A stretch of DNA of 64,000 bases, taken from assembly GCF_000017625.1 (NCBI RefSeq), contig NC_009712.1, positions 1 to 64,000 of the forward strand. Direction: 5' to 3'. The notes under the pieces are model-generated. The model worked only from the letters and a program-made list of their open reading frames with translations. It had not been told where the DNA came from and did no database searches. The translations under genes and the position numbers were made by a program. Shown one piece after another: positions 53,781 through 63,882 of this stretch (its first letter is position 1; the number at the start of each line of letters is the position of its first letter). The DNA is from Methanoregula boonei 6A8. GTDB taxonomy: Archaea; Halobacteriota; Methanomicrobia; Methanomicrobiales; Methanospirillaceae.

Positions 53781-54475
53781 GATTCAATCCTCCCATCTAC
53801 GATCTGTATCGTCCGGTTCGTATAGCTGGCCACCCGGGGGTCATGCGTCACAACGATAATGGTAGTGCCGTTACGGTTGAGCTCTGCCATAAGCTCCATA
53901 ATGCTTGCCCCGGTCTTTGAATCAAGGTTACCGGTAGGTTCATCGCATAAGAGAATATCCGGGTCATTAATGAGTGCCCGGGCGACAGCTACCCGCTGCT
54001 GCTGTCCCCCGGAGAGTTCAAGGGGAGTATGGACATAGAGGTGCTCGTCGAGCTTGACGGCCCGTAGCACGGCAACCGCTTTCTTCTCATCAACCTTTGC
54101 CCGGGATTTGAGCATCTGGGGAAAATTCACGTTTTCGATGACATTTAAGAGCGGAAAGAGGTTGAAGTACTGGAAGATGAAGCCGATGTGATCCCGCCTG
54201 AGGTTGGTGAGTTCGACATCGGACATATCTCCGATTCGGATCCCCCCGATAAAGATATCTCCCGACGTCGGAGTATCGAGACAGCCCATCAGGTTGAGGA
54301 GGGTGGATTTTCCGGAGCCTGATGGCCCCATGATGGAAATGAATTCGCCCCGGTTTACCGCAAACGAGATATGGTTAAGGGCGGTAACATCCCCCGCTTT
54401 CAGGGGGTAGACCTTGACCACATCGTGGAATACAAGGACCGGCTGGTCCTCTCCGGGTAACGCCTCCGGTGTCAC
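53777..54475 (-). CDS. MacB/LolD-type ABC transporter ATPase
   Basis: 232 aa with Walker A GPSGSGKST (about 52-60), signature LSGGQQQRVAVARAL, and Walker B ILLCDEPTGNLD. GTG start (54473-54475), 4 bases from the COG1361 gene stop. Partner of the permease at 52587. The MacB subfamily signature TGNLDSKTG is clear. Confidence 0.95.
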   Translation of the reverse strand: MTPEALPGEDQPVLVFHDVVKVYPLKAGDVTALNHISFAVNRGEFISIMGPSGSGKSTLLNLMGCLDTPTSGDIFIGGIRIGDMSDVELTNLRRDHIGFIFQYFNLFPLLNVIENVNFPQMLKSRAKVDEKKAVAVLRAVKLDEHLYVHTPLELSGGQQQRVAVARALINDPDILLCDEPTGNLDSKTGASIMELMAELNRNGTTIIVVTHDPRVASYTNRTIQIVDGRIES

Positions 54476-54479
54476 TGTG

Positions 54480-55640
54480 TCACTCTTTGTGCCTTCTCAG
54501 GTACACATACCATCCGCCCACAAAGATCACAGCGATAATGACGACCACCAGTACCGGGAGCATGCTTGGCTGTGAGTTAGGTTGTGCAGTGGTCTGGGTG
54601 AGATCGATATTCTGGACTGAGGAGAGGATATTACCGTCACTGTCTTTGTATGATAACTGGAGGGGCACGCTTGTCGTGCCGTCCGGTACAGTAAAGGTGA
54701 TCTCGAAACTGCCAAAGTCATCCGGCTTGAGTGTACCGATGACATAATTTCTGTCAGGTTCCTGTGGTATGGCAGGCGAAAGTGATGTAACGGTAACACC
54801 ATTTGCGTTCGAGAGGCCGGCATTGGTTATATCTCCGGTAACGTCACAGGTTCCATTGGTGAGTGCAATAACAATATTGCTCATCACCGGGTCGGCCTGC
54901 ATTTTATCCGTGGTAAATGCCACCGGGATCTTCAGATCTACCGAATGATGATTGTCCCCGTTGTCGTACTTCACGGTTACATTAAGGGTGGTCTCGACGT
55001 TCGGTGTTACCGTGAAATTCACTACGGTACTCGCGCCGGAGGAAAGCACCCCGATATATTGCGTGGCGGGGAGGATGTCTGCCCCGCTTCCCCCATCTAC
55101 ATCAACGATGACGTTTTTCACATCATCCTCGCGGGGATTGGCAAGCTGGAGCGAGAGCGTGTTCTTGGTGGCCGGGGTGAATGCATCCGGCTTATCGATC
55201 AGGGTTGCAACAATGGGAGTATTATCCACCTTTACAAGTCCCCGGTAGTAAATACTGGTGGCATCACCGATATTAAGAGAAAACGTCGGGTAGTAGCTGC
55301 CATCGGCGGACTGGGTAATTACCGAGAACGTGTATGTCCGTGTCTGGAGCGGGCCGACGGTCGATGAGGTGTCGTAGGACCCGCTGGTGAGCTGGAAATT
55401 ATTATCGAAACCGAATGTAGCATGGTTGGCTACGATGCTCTGATTGGCGTTCCCGTTGGTGACTGCAACTGTTACGGTCCCGGCATCCCCGGTAAAAAAG
55501 GAACCGGGATCATAGGTCACGTTGGAGACGTAGACATTGTTGGCGGCGTTAATCTCTGCGGAAGTAGCCAGCGCTGTGGCCTCCCCCGTCAGAGCAAGCA
55601 GGGCAAGGGTGAGAAGGATAAGTCTGATCAGAATTTTCAT
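54480..55640 (-). CDS. Extracellular COG1361-type repeat protein, membrane-anchored
   Basis: 386 aa. Signal-like segment at about 5-22 (LILLTLALLALTGEATA), then repeated Ig-like/CARDB-type strands (YDPGSFFTGDAGTVTVAVTN; ANPREDDVKNVIVDVDG; VIALTNGTCDVTGDITNAG), and a C-terminal membrane helix (about 362-380) followed by RRHKE. It is an extracytoplasmic binding or scaffold partner of the adjacent ABC system, by analogy to other archaeal ABC-COG1361 operons. Confidence 0.85.
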   Translation of the reverse strand: MKILIRLILLTLALLALTGEATALATSAEINAANNVYVSNVTYDPGSFFTGDAGTVTVAVTNGNANQSIVANHATFGFDNNFQLTSGSYDTSSTVGPLQTRTYTFSVITQSADGSYYPTFSLNIGDATSIYYRGLVKVDNTPIVATLIDKPDAFTPATKNTLSLQLANPREDDVKNVIVDVDGGSGADILPATQYIGVLSSGASTVVNFTVTPNVETTLNVTVKYDNGDNHHSVDLKIPVAFTTDKMQADPVMSNIVIALTNGTCDVTGDITNAGLSNANGVTVTSLSPAIPQEPDRNYVIGTLKPDDFGSFEITFTVPDGTTSVPLQLSYKDSDGNILSSVQNIDLTQTTAQPNSQPSMLPVLVVVIIAVIFVGGWYVYLRRHKE

Positions 55641-56309
55641 TCAGGCACCTGCCAGGGAGTAGGCTTGGAAAACGATGAACAGGATTACCGGAATCATCAC
55701 GCAGATCGCCGCATTCTTCAGTGACAGGTTCCGGGCCTGTTTCAGGCCGAAGATCCAGATGGATGCGCTCCAGAGCAGGAAAATAATCGAGACCACTGCA
55801 GTGATTTCGGTAAATGCCATCATCGCGGGATCGTGCATGAGTGCTGATGTGGCCTCCTTGATTACCTGCGGGTCCTGCATGGCGGCAGAAGTGAGGGGGG
55901 GGACGATCACTTTAGGGAGGTAGACCAGTGCTGCAATAACCGTTACCAGCATCCCGATAATCTGGGGGACAAACCCATATCCGACTACTTCGAGGCACCG
56001 GGAGAAACTGCCCGATCCTTTAAATGCCCGGGAAAGGAGGTAAAGAACTCCTGCCCATATCACCCAGGCAACAAATGTGCCGAAAAATGCTGCAATAACT
56101 GCGACTGCCATGATGAAAGGAGTCATTCCCTGCAGGACCGGCTCCATCATGCGGGCCGAAAGACTGCCTGCCAGGTAACCGGATACCGCCGCTATCGCGG
56201 CTCCCAGGAAAATAATAAGGCCCGGGAGCCTGAGTTCCTCTTTTTCACCAAGCGCCTGCCGGAAAAACCGTTCAGGATTTATCATCAGATCTTTTATGTT
56301 AATCCCCAT
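55641..56309 (-). CDS. Yip1-family membrane protein
   Basis: 222 aa. Yip1 domain: MINPERFFRQALGEKEELRLP start, then five hydrophobic helices and FGTFVAWVIWAGVLYLLSRAF, the usual Yip1 pattern. Its stop abuts the COG1361 start. First gene of the operon Yip1-COG1361-ATPase-permease. Function of archaeal Yip1 proteins is not established. Confidence 0.88.
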   Translation of the reverse strand: MGINIKDLMINPERFFRQALGEKEELRLPGLIIFLGAAIAAVSGYLAGSLSARMMEPVLQGMTPFIMAVAVIAAFFGTFVAWVIWAGVLYLLSRAFKGSGSFSRCLEVVGYGFVPQIIGMLVTVIAALVYLPKVIVPPLTSAAMQDPQVIKEATSALMHDPAMMAFTEITAVVSIIFLLWSASIWIFGLKQARNLSLKNAAICVMIPVILFIVFQAYSLAGA

Positions 56310-56544
56310 CTTTCACATCCATAAACGAAGTATAAAATCAGGAACCCGTCCGCTCTTTGATCAGTACAGATCTATCGGCGAAATTTAATAGCCTTCTCCG
56401 GATAGTCCGGTAACTCACAGATCGGATATTCGTTATTTGGGCTATTGATCCTTTCTGTCTCAGGAAACCAGCTTTATTCTGGACTCCCGTTTTGACTGAT
56501 AAAAAGTATATTTTAAAACATCGTACAACAAAAACATTCCACAA

Positions 56545-56560
56545 TGTATATATTTATACA
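56545..56560 (+). promoter_or_regulatory. TGTATA/TATACA palindrome overlapping the trpB2 TATA box
   Basis: TGTATA-N4-TATACA, spanning the TATA-like element TATATTTATA, 18 bases before ATG 56578. Repressor binding here would block TBP. Confidence 0.5.
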
Positions 56561-56577
56561 AAACAGAACAACCCGGC

Positions 56578-57936
56578 ATGCAGACCAAGATCCTCCTTGA
56601 CGAGGAGCAGATCCCCAAAAAGTGGTATAATGTCCAGGCCGACCTGCCCTCGCCGCTCGATCCCCCGCTCCACCCACAGACCCATAAACCGGTTGGGCCA
56701 GCGGACCTCTCCGCGATCTTTCCCATGGAACTGATCCGGCAGGAAGTGACGACCGATCGGTACGTGGATATTCCTGAAGAGGTGCGGGAAGTGTTCCGGC
56801 TCTACCGGCCAAGCCCGCTCTATCGTGCTCACCGGCTTGAGAAGGCCCTGAAAACCCCGGCAAAGATCTACTACAAGTGGGAGGGCGTGAGTCCGGCCGG
56901 GAGCCACAAGACCAACACATCGATCCCGCAGGCCTACTACAACATGAAGGCTGGCATCGAACGGATCGCGACAGAGACCGGTGCCGGACAGTGGGGTTCT
57001 GCCATGTCCTTTGCCACAATGCTCTACGATCTCGAGTGCACCGTGTACATGGTCCGGTCGAGTTACACACAGAAGCCGTACCGGAAATCCATGATGCAGG
57101 TCTGGGGTGCGGAGTGCATCCCGAGCCCGAGCACAAAGACAAAGTCCGGGCAGGCAGTTCTTGCAAAAGATCCCGACACTCCCGGTGCGCTTGGGATTGC
57201 GATCTCGGAAGCGGTCGAGGATGCGGCAAGCCACAGCAACACGAACTATGCGCTCGGCTCGGTCTTAAACCACGTCTGCCTCCACCAGACCGTGATCGGC
57301 CTTGAGTGCCGTGAGCAGCTGGCAAGTGTCGATGCCTACCCTGACGTGGTGATCGGGTGCGTGGGTGGCGGCTCGAACTTTGCCGGCATCTCGTTCCCGT
57401 TTGCCGGGGACAAGCTTGTCGGGAAGCACAAGGACGTTGACATCCTCGGTGTTGAGCCGGCATCGTGCCCCAGCCTCACCAAGGGGCTGTACACCTACGA
57501 CTTCGGCGACGAGGCGGGCTACACCCCGCTCATGAAGATGTTCACGCTCGGCCACGACTTTGTCCCGCCATCAATGCACGCCGGGGGCCTGCGCTACCAC
57601 GGGGATTCGCCCATTGTGTCGAGGCTCGTCCATGACGGCGTGATGCGGGCTGTCGCCTATCACCAGAGCGAAGTATTCGAAGCAGCCCAGACCTTTGCCC
57701 GGGCCGAGGGCATCATCGTTGCCCCGGAGACCTCTCATGCAGTAAAGGGCGCGATCGATGAAGCGCTTGCCTGCAAAAAGACCGGTGAGGAAAAGACAAT
57801 CCTCTTCAACTGCACCGGCCACGGCAACTTCGATATGAGCGCCTACGATGCATTCTACAGCGGGAATCTTGTGGACTACGAATACCCGGACAGACTGATC
57901 AAAGAGGCCCTCGGGCGGATCCCGAAGATCGCATAA
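56578..57936 (+). CDS. trpB2: TrpB2-type tryptophan synthase beta-like protein
   Basis: 452 aa, starts ATG 56578; nearly leaderless. PLP lysine motif [28 protein letters not shown] and [16 protein letters not shown], plus a 60-residue N-terminal extension that separates TrpB2 from TrpB1. TrpB2 makes tryptophan from indole and serine without a strict TrpA partner, and may use phosphoserine. Next gene (57953) is 16 bases downstream. Confidence 0.94.
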   Translation: MQTKILLDEEQIPKKWYNVQADLPSPLDPPLHPQTHKPVGPADLSAIFPMELIRQEVTTDRYVDIPEEVREVFRLYRPSPLYRAHRLEKALKTPAKIYYKWEGVSPAGSHKTNTSIPQAYYNMKAGIERIATETGAGQWGSAMSFATMLYDLECTVYMVRSSYTQKPYRKSMMQVWGAECIPSPSTKTKSGQAVLAKDPDTPGALGIAISEAVEDAASHSNTNYALGSVLNHVCLHQTVIGLECREQLASVDAYPDVVIGCVGGGSNFAGISFPFAGDKLVGKHKDVDILGVEPASCPSLTKGLYTYDFGDEAGYTPLMKMFTLGHDFVPPSMHAGGLRYHGDSPIVSRLVHDGVMRAVAYHQSEVFEAAQTFARAEGIIVAPETSHAVKGAIDEALACKKTGEEKTILFNCTGHGNFDMSAYDAFYSGNLVDYEYPDRLIKEALGRIPKIA

Positions 57937-57952
57937 ATACATCTTTTTTCCT

Positions 57953-59050
57953 ATGCCCGTCATCGGTTTTCTCGTAAACCCCGTCGCCGGTATGGGCGGG
58001 TCCGTAGGCCTCAAGGGCACGGATGGGAAGGCCAATGAGGCGCGGCTTCTTGGTGCAGTGCCTCGCGCAAAGAACCGGGCAGGGATTACTCTTGCACTCC
58101 TCAAAAATATCCCGGATCTCACGTTTCTTTCCAGTGGAGGGGAGATGGGCAAAGCCGTACTCGAACAGTGCGGGATCTCCCGCTACCGTGTTGTTTATGC
58201 CGCCCGGAGCGAGAGCACAGCAGAGGATACGCAGGAAGCCGTCCGTGCATTTATCGCACAAGGGGCGGACCTGATCCTCTTCTGCGGGGGAGACGGGACG
58301 GCACGGGATGTTTTTGCTGCTGCCGGCCGGGAGGTTCCGATCCTCGGGATCCCGGCGGGGGTGAAGATGTACTCCGCGGTCTTTGCAGTAGACCCGGCTG
58401 CGGCGGCGGGGGTTCTCGCGGGGCCGTACGGGATTACGGACGGAGAAGTAGTTGACGTGGACGAGACAGCGTACCGGGCCGGCACGCTCGCGACCCGGCT
58501 GTACGGTATTGCCCGGGTCCCGGCCCGGGCCGGTATGACCCAGCCGGCAAAGCAGGTTTTTGAAGAGGCAGACGAGGAGCGGGCAAAAGAGGAGATCGCC
58601 CGGTTCATAGTAGAAGTGATGCTGCCGGATACAATTTATATCCTTGGCGCGGGGACGACCACGGAGGCAATTGCCCGCCGGCTCGGGATAAAAAAGACGC
58701 TCCTGGGTGTGGATGCAGTACTGGACGGCAAAATTGTTGCCGCGGATGCGGATGAGAAAACACTCCTTTCCCTCACAGGAAAATACCCCGGTGCCCGGAT
58801 CATCGTGAGTCCCATAGGAGCACAAGGGTTTATTCTCGGCCGGGGCAGCCAGCAGATCAGCCCTGCGGTTGTGCAAAATGTCGGGGTGTCCCAGGTAATC
58901 GTGATCGCAACGCCGCACAAACTGCGGGAAACCCCGGAACTTTACGTTGATTCGGGGGACCCAAAAATCGATACCGGTTTTGATGCATCTGTCCAGGTTA
59001 TCTCCGGGTACCGGATCGCCCAGAGAAAGAAGATCCACCGGGCACTGTAA
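57953..59050 (+). CDS. ATP-NAD kinase-like protein (COG3199)
   Basis: 365 aa. Starts VIGFLVNPVAGMGGSVGLKG; GGDGTARDVF is the diacylglycerol-kinase-like NAD kinase motif, and GIPAGVKMYSAVFAVDP follows. The C-terminal half (about 210-360) includes YILGAGTTTEAIARRLG. COG3199 members are long NAD kinase relatives with unclear substrate. Likely co-transcribed with trpB2. Confidence 0.88.
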   Translation: MPVIGFLVNPVAGMGGSVGLKGTDGKANEARLLGAVPRAKNRAGITLALLKNIPDLTFLSSGGEMGKAVLEQCGISRYRVVYAARSESTAEDTQEAVRAFIAQGADLILFCGGDGTARDVFAAAGREVPILGIPAGVKMYSAVFAVDPAAAAGVLAGPYGITDGEVVDVDETAYRAGTLATRLYGIARVPARAGMTQPAKQVFEEADEERAKEEIARFIVEVMLPDTIYILGAGTTTEAIARRLGIKKTLLGVDAVLDGKIVAADADEKTLLSLTGKYPGARIIVSPIGAQGFILGRGSQQISPAVVQNVGVSQVIVIATPHKLRETPELYVDSGDPKIDTGFDASVQVISGYRIAQRKKIHRAL

Positions 59051-59085
59051 CCAGGGCAGCCGGCTAAAAAAAAGCGAAGTATTTT

Positions 59086-59676
59086 TTACAGTGGCGCGAC
59101 GGTCTTTTTGTACATCTCGTTTAAGACCTGTGCGAGGCCCGCGTAGATCGCAAGGAACCCACAGAGGATCCCCTCGTACCCCGCGACCACCGTGATTGTG
59201 CTGCTCCCTGTAGCCTCTCCTATGGCAAGCAGGAAGAACAGGACTGTCAGGGTTCCAAAGACCAGCTGGAGCGCCCGGTTTGCCTTTAGGCTCCCCACGA
59301 ACATGACCAGCGTGAAGATCCCCCACATGGCGAGGTAGGCAGCCATTGAGGCTCCATCAGGTGCTGCGGCCAGCCCCAGTTTCGGGAGCACAAGCAGGGC
59401 AACGAGCGTCAGCCAGAAGAACCCGTATGAGGTGAACGCAGTTGCCCCAAACGTGTTGTTCTTCTTCCACTCTTCGATACCCGCGATCACCTGCGCGAGG
59501 CCGCCATAGAAGATCCCCATCGCGAGGATCATGGAGCCGAGTGCGAAGAAACCTGCATTGTGCAGGTTTAAAAGCACCGTGGTCATACCAAAGCCCAGTA
59601 GGCCGAGGGGCGCCGGGTTCGCGGTCATATCCAGGTTTTTCACGGCTGTTGCCGTTTGTGTCGTTTCCGTCTGCAT
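59086..59676 (-). CDS. GPR1/FUN34/YaaH acetate transporter
   Basis: 196 aa with six helices. [23 protein letters not shown] is the family start; [30 protein letters not shown] the succinate-acetate signature. Imports acetate, matching the acetyl-CoA synthetase encoded just upstream on the same strand, so the two likely form an assimilation unit. Confidence 0.95.
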   Translation of the reverse strand: MQTETTQTATAVKNLDMTANPAPLGLLGFGMTTVLLNLHNAGFFALGSMILAMGIFYGGLAQVIAGIEEWKKNNTFGATAFTSYGFFWLTLVALLVLPKLGLAAAPDGASMAAYLAMWGIFTLVMFVGSLKANRALQLVFGTLTVLFFLLAIGEATGSSTITVVAGYEGILCGFLAIYAGLAQVLNEMYKKTVAPL

Positions 59677-59743
59677 AATTCATTCATCCTTTTTTTTTAA
59701 CTCGTTTCTGTGATCCTTCTGTATTACCCGATTTTTCCGGTTT

Positions 59744-61642
59744 TTATTCCTCGAGAGTCGAGATATCCCCGGGATCCATCCCGAGCTCCTTTGCTTTTAA
59801 GACCCGGCGCATGATCTTGCCGCTGCGGGTCTTGGGCAGTTTGTCGACAAATTCGATCTCATGGGGTACAGCGACGGGCCCCAGAGTCATGCGTACATGG
59901 TAGATCAGGTCCTGTGTCAGCTTCTCGCTCGGTGTGTTTCCCACCCGGAGGATGACAAAGGCCTTGATGGCGTTCCCCTTGATGGCATCGGGTTTCCCGA
60001 TCACCGCAGCCTCGGCCACCGCGTGATGGGAGACAAGCGCGCTCTCGACTTCTGCCGTCCCGATGTTGTGGCCTGAGACGATGATGATATCATCAGCCCT
60101 GCCGATCACCATGATGTACCCGTCAGATCCCTTGACCGCCAGATCGCCAGCTGCGTACACGCCGCTGATGGTCTCCCAGTACTGCCGGTACCGGGCATCA
60201 TTCTTGTATACGGTGCGGAGCATGGACGGCCATGGTCTTTTGATTACGAGGAAACCACCGGTCCCCGGGGGTACCGGGTTTCCGTTCTTGTCGGTAACAT
60301 CCACCTCAACGCCCGGGATGGGTTTTCCCACAAAGCCCGGTCGCATCGGTTCTCCGACCATGGTGGTGATCATCTGCATTCCGGTCTCAGTCTGCCACCA
60401 AGTGTCCACGATTGGGCAGCGGCTTTTTCCTATCACCCGGTAATACCATTCGAATGCCTCGGGGTTGAGCGGTTCTCCCACCGATCCGATGATGCGCAGC
60501 GAGCTGAGGTTGTACCGGTTGGGCCAGTCCTCCCCCACTTTCATGAACGTCCGGATTGCCGTCGGGGCTGTGTAGAAGACCGAGATCTGCTGCTCCTGGA
60601 TGAGCTTCCACCAGCTGCCGGGATCCGGATAATCCGGGGTGATCTCGGTGATAAACACCGTGGCGCCGACTGCGAGCGGGCCGTACACGATATAGGTGTG
60701 GCCGGTGATCCAGCCGGGATCCGCCGTGCACCAGTAGATGTCCCGCTCCTTGAGATCAAAGACCGTTTTGGTGGAGTAGTACGCCCCGACCATGTAGCCA
60801 CCGCAGGTGTGAACCACTCCTTTGGGTGTGCCGGTCGATCCACTCGTGTAGAGGACAAAGAGCGGGTCTTCCGCGTCCATGGTCTCACAGGGACATTCTG
60901 CTGGTACATCCTCCATGATCCCGTAGAAGTCATGCTCCCGTCCCGGGTGGAGCTCGACCGGAGGTTCCTTGCGCCTCCGGTAGATGACTACGTGTTCCAC
61001 TGACGGTGCATGGACGATCGCCTCCTGGACAATGGTGATCAGGGGGATTGCCTTGCCGCGCCGGATCGAGATATCTGCGGTGATCACGACTTTGGCCTCG
61101 GCATCATTGATCCGCAGGTTCAGGGCACTTGTCCCGAAACCGGCAAAGACAACGCTGTGCACGGCACCGATCCGGGCGCAGGCGAGCATGGCTATCAGCT
61201 GTTCGGGTACCATGGGCATGTAGATACAGACCCGGTCGCCTTTTTTCACACCGAGTTTTTTGAGGCCGTTTGCAAATCGCGAAACTTCCCCGAGCAGCCG
61301 CTGGTAGGAATACACCCGCTCCTTGCCGTCTTCGCCCCGCCAGATAAGGGCAACCTTGTTTCTCCGGTCACCAGCCACATGGCGATCAAGGCAGTTTGCG
61401 GTAATGTTGAGCTGTGCATTCACAAACCACCGGGCATAGGGATATGTCCACTCGCAGACCCGGTCCCAGGGCCGGATCCATTCGAGCTCCCGTGCGATTG
61501 TCTCCCAGAATGCATCCGGATCGGCAAGAAACCGCCGGTATGCTTCCTGGTAGTCTCCTATCCACGATGAACGCTTGTACTCCGCATCTGGTGTGTAGTA
61601 CTTCGCGTTCTCCACGAGTTTGACATCGAAGTTCTCTTTCAT
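59744..61642 (-). CDS. acs: Acetyl-CoA synthetase (AMP-forming)
   Basis: 632 aa from ATG 61642, chosen for the GGGGGGAG site upstream. [14 protein letters not shown] (AMP-binding P-loop), the DTWWQTETG substrate pocket (tryptophan defines acetate), and [10 protein letters not shown] with the catalytic lysine that deacetylases control. Forms acetyl-CoA from imported acetate. TATA-like ATTTATATAGG (61683-61693) precedes it. Confidence 0.96.
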   Translation of the reverse strand: MKENFDVKLVENAKYYTPDAEYKRSSWIGDYQEAYRRFLADPDAFWETIARELEWIRPWDRVCEWTYPYARWFVNAQLNITANCLDRHVAGDRRNKVALIWRGEDGKERVYSYQRLLGEVSRFANGLKKLGVKKGDRVCIYMPMVPEQLIAMLACARIGAVHSVVFAGFGTSALNLRINDAEAKVVITADISIRRGKAIPLITIVQEAIVHAPSVEHVVIYRRRKEPPVELHPGREHDFYGIMEDVPAECPCETMDAEDPLFVLYTSGSTGTPKGVVHTCGGYMVGAYYSTKTVFDLKERDIYWCTADPGWITGHTYIVYGPLAVGATVFITEITPDYPDPGSWWKLIQEQQISVFYTAPTAIRTFMKVGEDWPNRYNLSSLRIIGSVGEPLNPEAFEWYYRVIGKSRCPIVDTWWQTETGMQMITTMVGEPMRPGFVGKPIPGVEVDVTDKNGNPVPPGTGGFLVIKRPWPSMLRTVYKNDARYRQYWETISGVYAAGDLAVKGSDGYIMVIGRADDIIIVSGHNIGTAEVESALVSHHAVAEAAVIGKPDAIKGNAIKAFVILRVGNTPSEKLTQDLIYHVRMTLGPVAVPHEIEFVDKLPKTRSGKIMRRVLKAKELGMDPGDISTLEE

Positions 61643-61729
61643 GTCTCCCCCCAATATTTTACATAATTAATCATGTTAAATTCCTATATAAATTTTGGCG
61701 CTCAGGCAAAAACTCCGGCGAAAAATTCA

Positions 61730-61743
61730 TGTATCCGGATACA
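61730..61743. promoter_or_regulatory. Perfect 14-bp palindrome between acs and glycohydrolase genes
   Basis: TGTATCCGGATACA, fully self-complementary, about 37 bases upstream of the acs TATA box (minus strand) and about 70 bases upstream of the GTATAAG box for the plus-strand gene. Likely operator for one or both. Confidence 0.55.
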
Positions 61744-61858
61744 ATTCCCTGCGGGTTTGCGATGCGAACTTGAGCTCCCGTAAAGGTTCTGCCGCGACTT
61801 TCGCGAAAAGAATAGTATAAGAATTCTTTATCTAGCGGTGTCTTTCAATACTGTATCA

Positions 61859-62770
61859 ATGCTGGAGAGAATCAAGGGCTGTATGCTTGGGGCCGCAGTG
61901 GGTGATGCCTTGGGCATGCCAAATGAGAGTACCATGCCCGGCCTCACCAAGATGCGGTACGGCTTCCGCAAGGCGTACAAGGGACATCCCAACGATGGCC
62001 TCTCCCCCGGCCAGTATACTGATGATACTCAGATCATGATCCTTGTGGCCACGCTCCTTGCCGACGGGAAATACAATGACGAGCGGTACGGCCTCGCATT
62101 AAAAGAACTCTACGCACGGGAGGTTCTCCGGTTCCCGGATGGCTCGATCTCGGCTGCCTGCGATCATATGATCAGCGGGCAGGCAACATCCTGCGGGGTG
62201 AAATCAACAACAGCCGGCTGTCTCCCCGCCTCACTCCCGTTTGCCCTTGTGTATCCCGATATTCACGAAGCCACCGGGCGTGCCGTGCGTGCCTGCTCGA
62301 TCACCCACACCCACCCGGCGGCCCATGCCGCGGTTTCCACCTTTGTTACGCTGGTATACAGCGCCATCCATGGGCACGCAGACCCGGTGGAAAAGGCCCT
62401 GGCCCAGGCACAGAATGAGGACGAGGTCCTGGGAGGCAAGATCCACAACGCGATCGAACTTGAAAAAGAGGGCATTGAGACGGATACCGCGATTCTCAAG
62501 ATAGGTAACGACGTCTCCCTGTACCAGACACTTCCGATCTCGTTTTTCCTCATCAGGAGGTACCAGCGCCCTGCCGATCTTTTGACTGTTGCTGCCTACG
62601 TAGGAGGCAACACCGATACGATCGGGTTCCTCTGTGGGGCATATCTTGGGGCAAGCAAAGGTGCCGGTGCCATTCCGGCGGATCTTCTGGAGGGCCTTGA
62701 AGACCGCCAGCGTATCGAGATCCTGGGCCAGCGGATTTTTGACATCTACACCCGGAAGCTGGAACGATAA
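61859..62770 (+). CDS. ADP-ribosylglycohydrolase family protein
   Basis: 303 aa from ATG 61859 (GTG 61838 possible; GTATAAG box near 61815). GAAVGDALGMPNES, YTDDTQIM with the metal aspartates, HTHPAAHAA and GGNTDTIGFLCGAYLG are the DraG/ARH metal-binding motifs. It removes ADP-ribose from protein, or acts on small ADP-ribosyl compounds; no DraT is in this window. Confidence 0.9.
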   Translation: MLERIKGCMLGAAVGDALGMPNESTMPGLTKMRYGFRKAYKGHPNDGLSPGQYTDDTQIMILVATLLADGKYNDERYGLALKELYAREVLRFPDGSISAACDHMISGQATSCGVKSTTAGCLPASLPFALVYPDIHEATGRAVRACSITHTHPAAHAAVSTFVTLVYSAIHGHADPVEKALAQAQNEDEVLGGKIHNAIELEKEGIETDTAILKIGNDVSLYQTLPISFFLIRRYQRPADLLTVAAYVGGNTDTIGFLCGAYLGASKGAGAIPADLLEGLEDRQRIEILGQRIFDIYTRKLER

Positions 62771-62878
62771 ATCTTTTTTTCTAGAATTCCCTGCCTTCGT
62801 TTTGCCTTCCTGCGCCGCCGGTACCTTTGCCGCTTCTCCCGCAAAAGGTTAAGATTTCAGGAAGGAAAAGATCCTAGT

Positions 62879-63865
62879 ATGAAAGTTGCGATTGTCGGCG
62901 CGTCCGGGTACGCCGGCGGCGAACTGGTCCGCCTGTTGTACCACCATTCTTCTGCAGAGGTAACCTGCGTTACGTCACGCAGCCTTGCAGGAATACCGCT
63001 TTCTGAGGTCCATCCCCAGCTTACGGGATTTTCTGATCTCAGGTTCGAGAACCCGGCGCCCGATGCCATCGATGCTGACGTGGCTTTCCTTGCGGTTCCG
63101 CACACGGCAGCCATGACGATCGCAGGAAAGCTGCTCTCGCGGGGGATCAAGGTTGTGGACCTCAGCGCCGACTACCGGTTGCCAAAGGATACCTTCGAGA
63201 AGGTATATGGCGTAACCCATACGGATTATTTCCCCGCCCCGTACGGTATCCCCGAGTTGCACCGGAAGGAGTGCATCAACGCAAAGTTCGTGGCAAACCC
63301 CGGTTGTTTCCCCACGGGAGCAACGCTTGCCGCAGCGCCCATTGCCTCCCGCGCACATACCATTATCTTTGATTCAAAGACCGGGGTGAGCGGGGCCGGG
63401 GACAATCCCTCGGCAACTACCCACTATCCCAATGTCGGGGACAATGTCAGCCCCTATAAATGGACCAGCCACCGCCATCTTGCGGAGATGAAACAGGAAC
63501 TCTCAAAGCTTGGCTCAAAAGCCGCCTGCTACTTCACCCCCCATCTCGTGCCGGTCAACCGCGGGATCCTCACCACCGCCCATATCCTCTTAAACGAACC
63601 CCTGGAGACAAAAGAGGTGGAAAAACTCTACCGTGAATATTACAAGGACGAATTCTTTGTCCGGTACCAGAAGCCTATGCTCTCAGCAGTCCGGGGCAGC
63701 AACTTCTGCGATATCATGGTCGAGAGCGAGGGCAAAAGGGTCGTGGTGGTCTCGGCGATCGATAACCTTGTCAAGGGCGCAAGCGGCCAGGCCATCCAGA
63801 ACATGAACCTCATGTGCGGATTTAAAGAGACTGATGGTCTCGATGCACCCGGGCTGCTGCCCTAA
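62879..63865 (+). CDS. argC: N-acetyl-gamma-glutamyl-phosphate reductase
   Basis: 328 aa, third step of arginine synthesis. N-terminal NADPH fold [10 protein letters not shown] (7-16); the active-site cysteine is C143 in [23 protein letters not shown] and [11 protein letters not shown] match ArgC. Starts ATG 62879 with AAAAGAT upstream. Ends 17 bases before the CBS gene. Confidence 0.96.
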   Translation: MKVAIVGASGYAGGELVRLLYHHSSAEVTCVTSRSLAGIPLSEVHPQLTGFSDLRFENPAPDAIDADVAFLAVPHTAAMTIAGKLLSRGIKVVDLSADYRLPKDTFEKVYGVTHTDYFPAPYGIPELHRKECINAKFVANPGCFPTGATLAAAPIASRAHTIIFDSKTGVSGAGDNPSATTHYPNVGDNVSPYKWTSHRHLAEMKQELSKLGSKAACYFTPHLVPVNRGILTTAHILLNEPLETKEVEKLYREYYKDEFFVRYQKPMLSAVRGSNFCDIMVESEGKRVVVVSAIDNLVKGASGQAIQNMNLMCGFKETDGLDAPGLLP

Positions 63866-63882
63866 AAGAACTGGTGATTTCA

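Noticed and set aside
57899-59326. 475-aa minus frame over the NAD kinase-like gene
   Set aside because: No domain; opposite strand of a supported gene.
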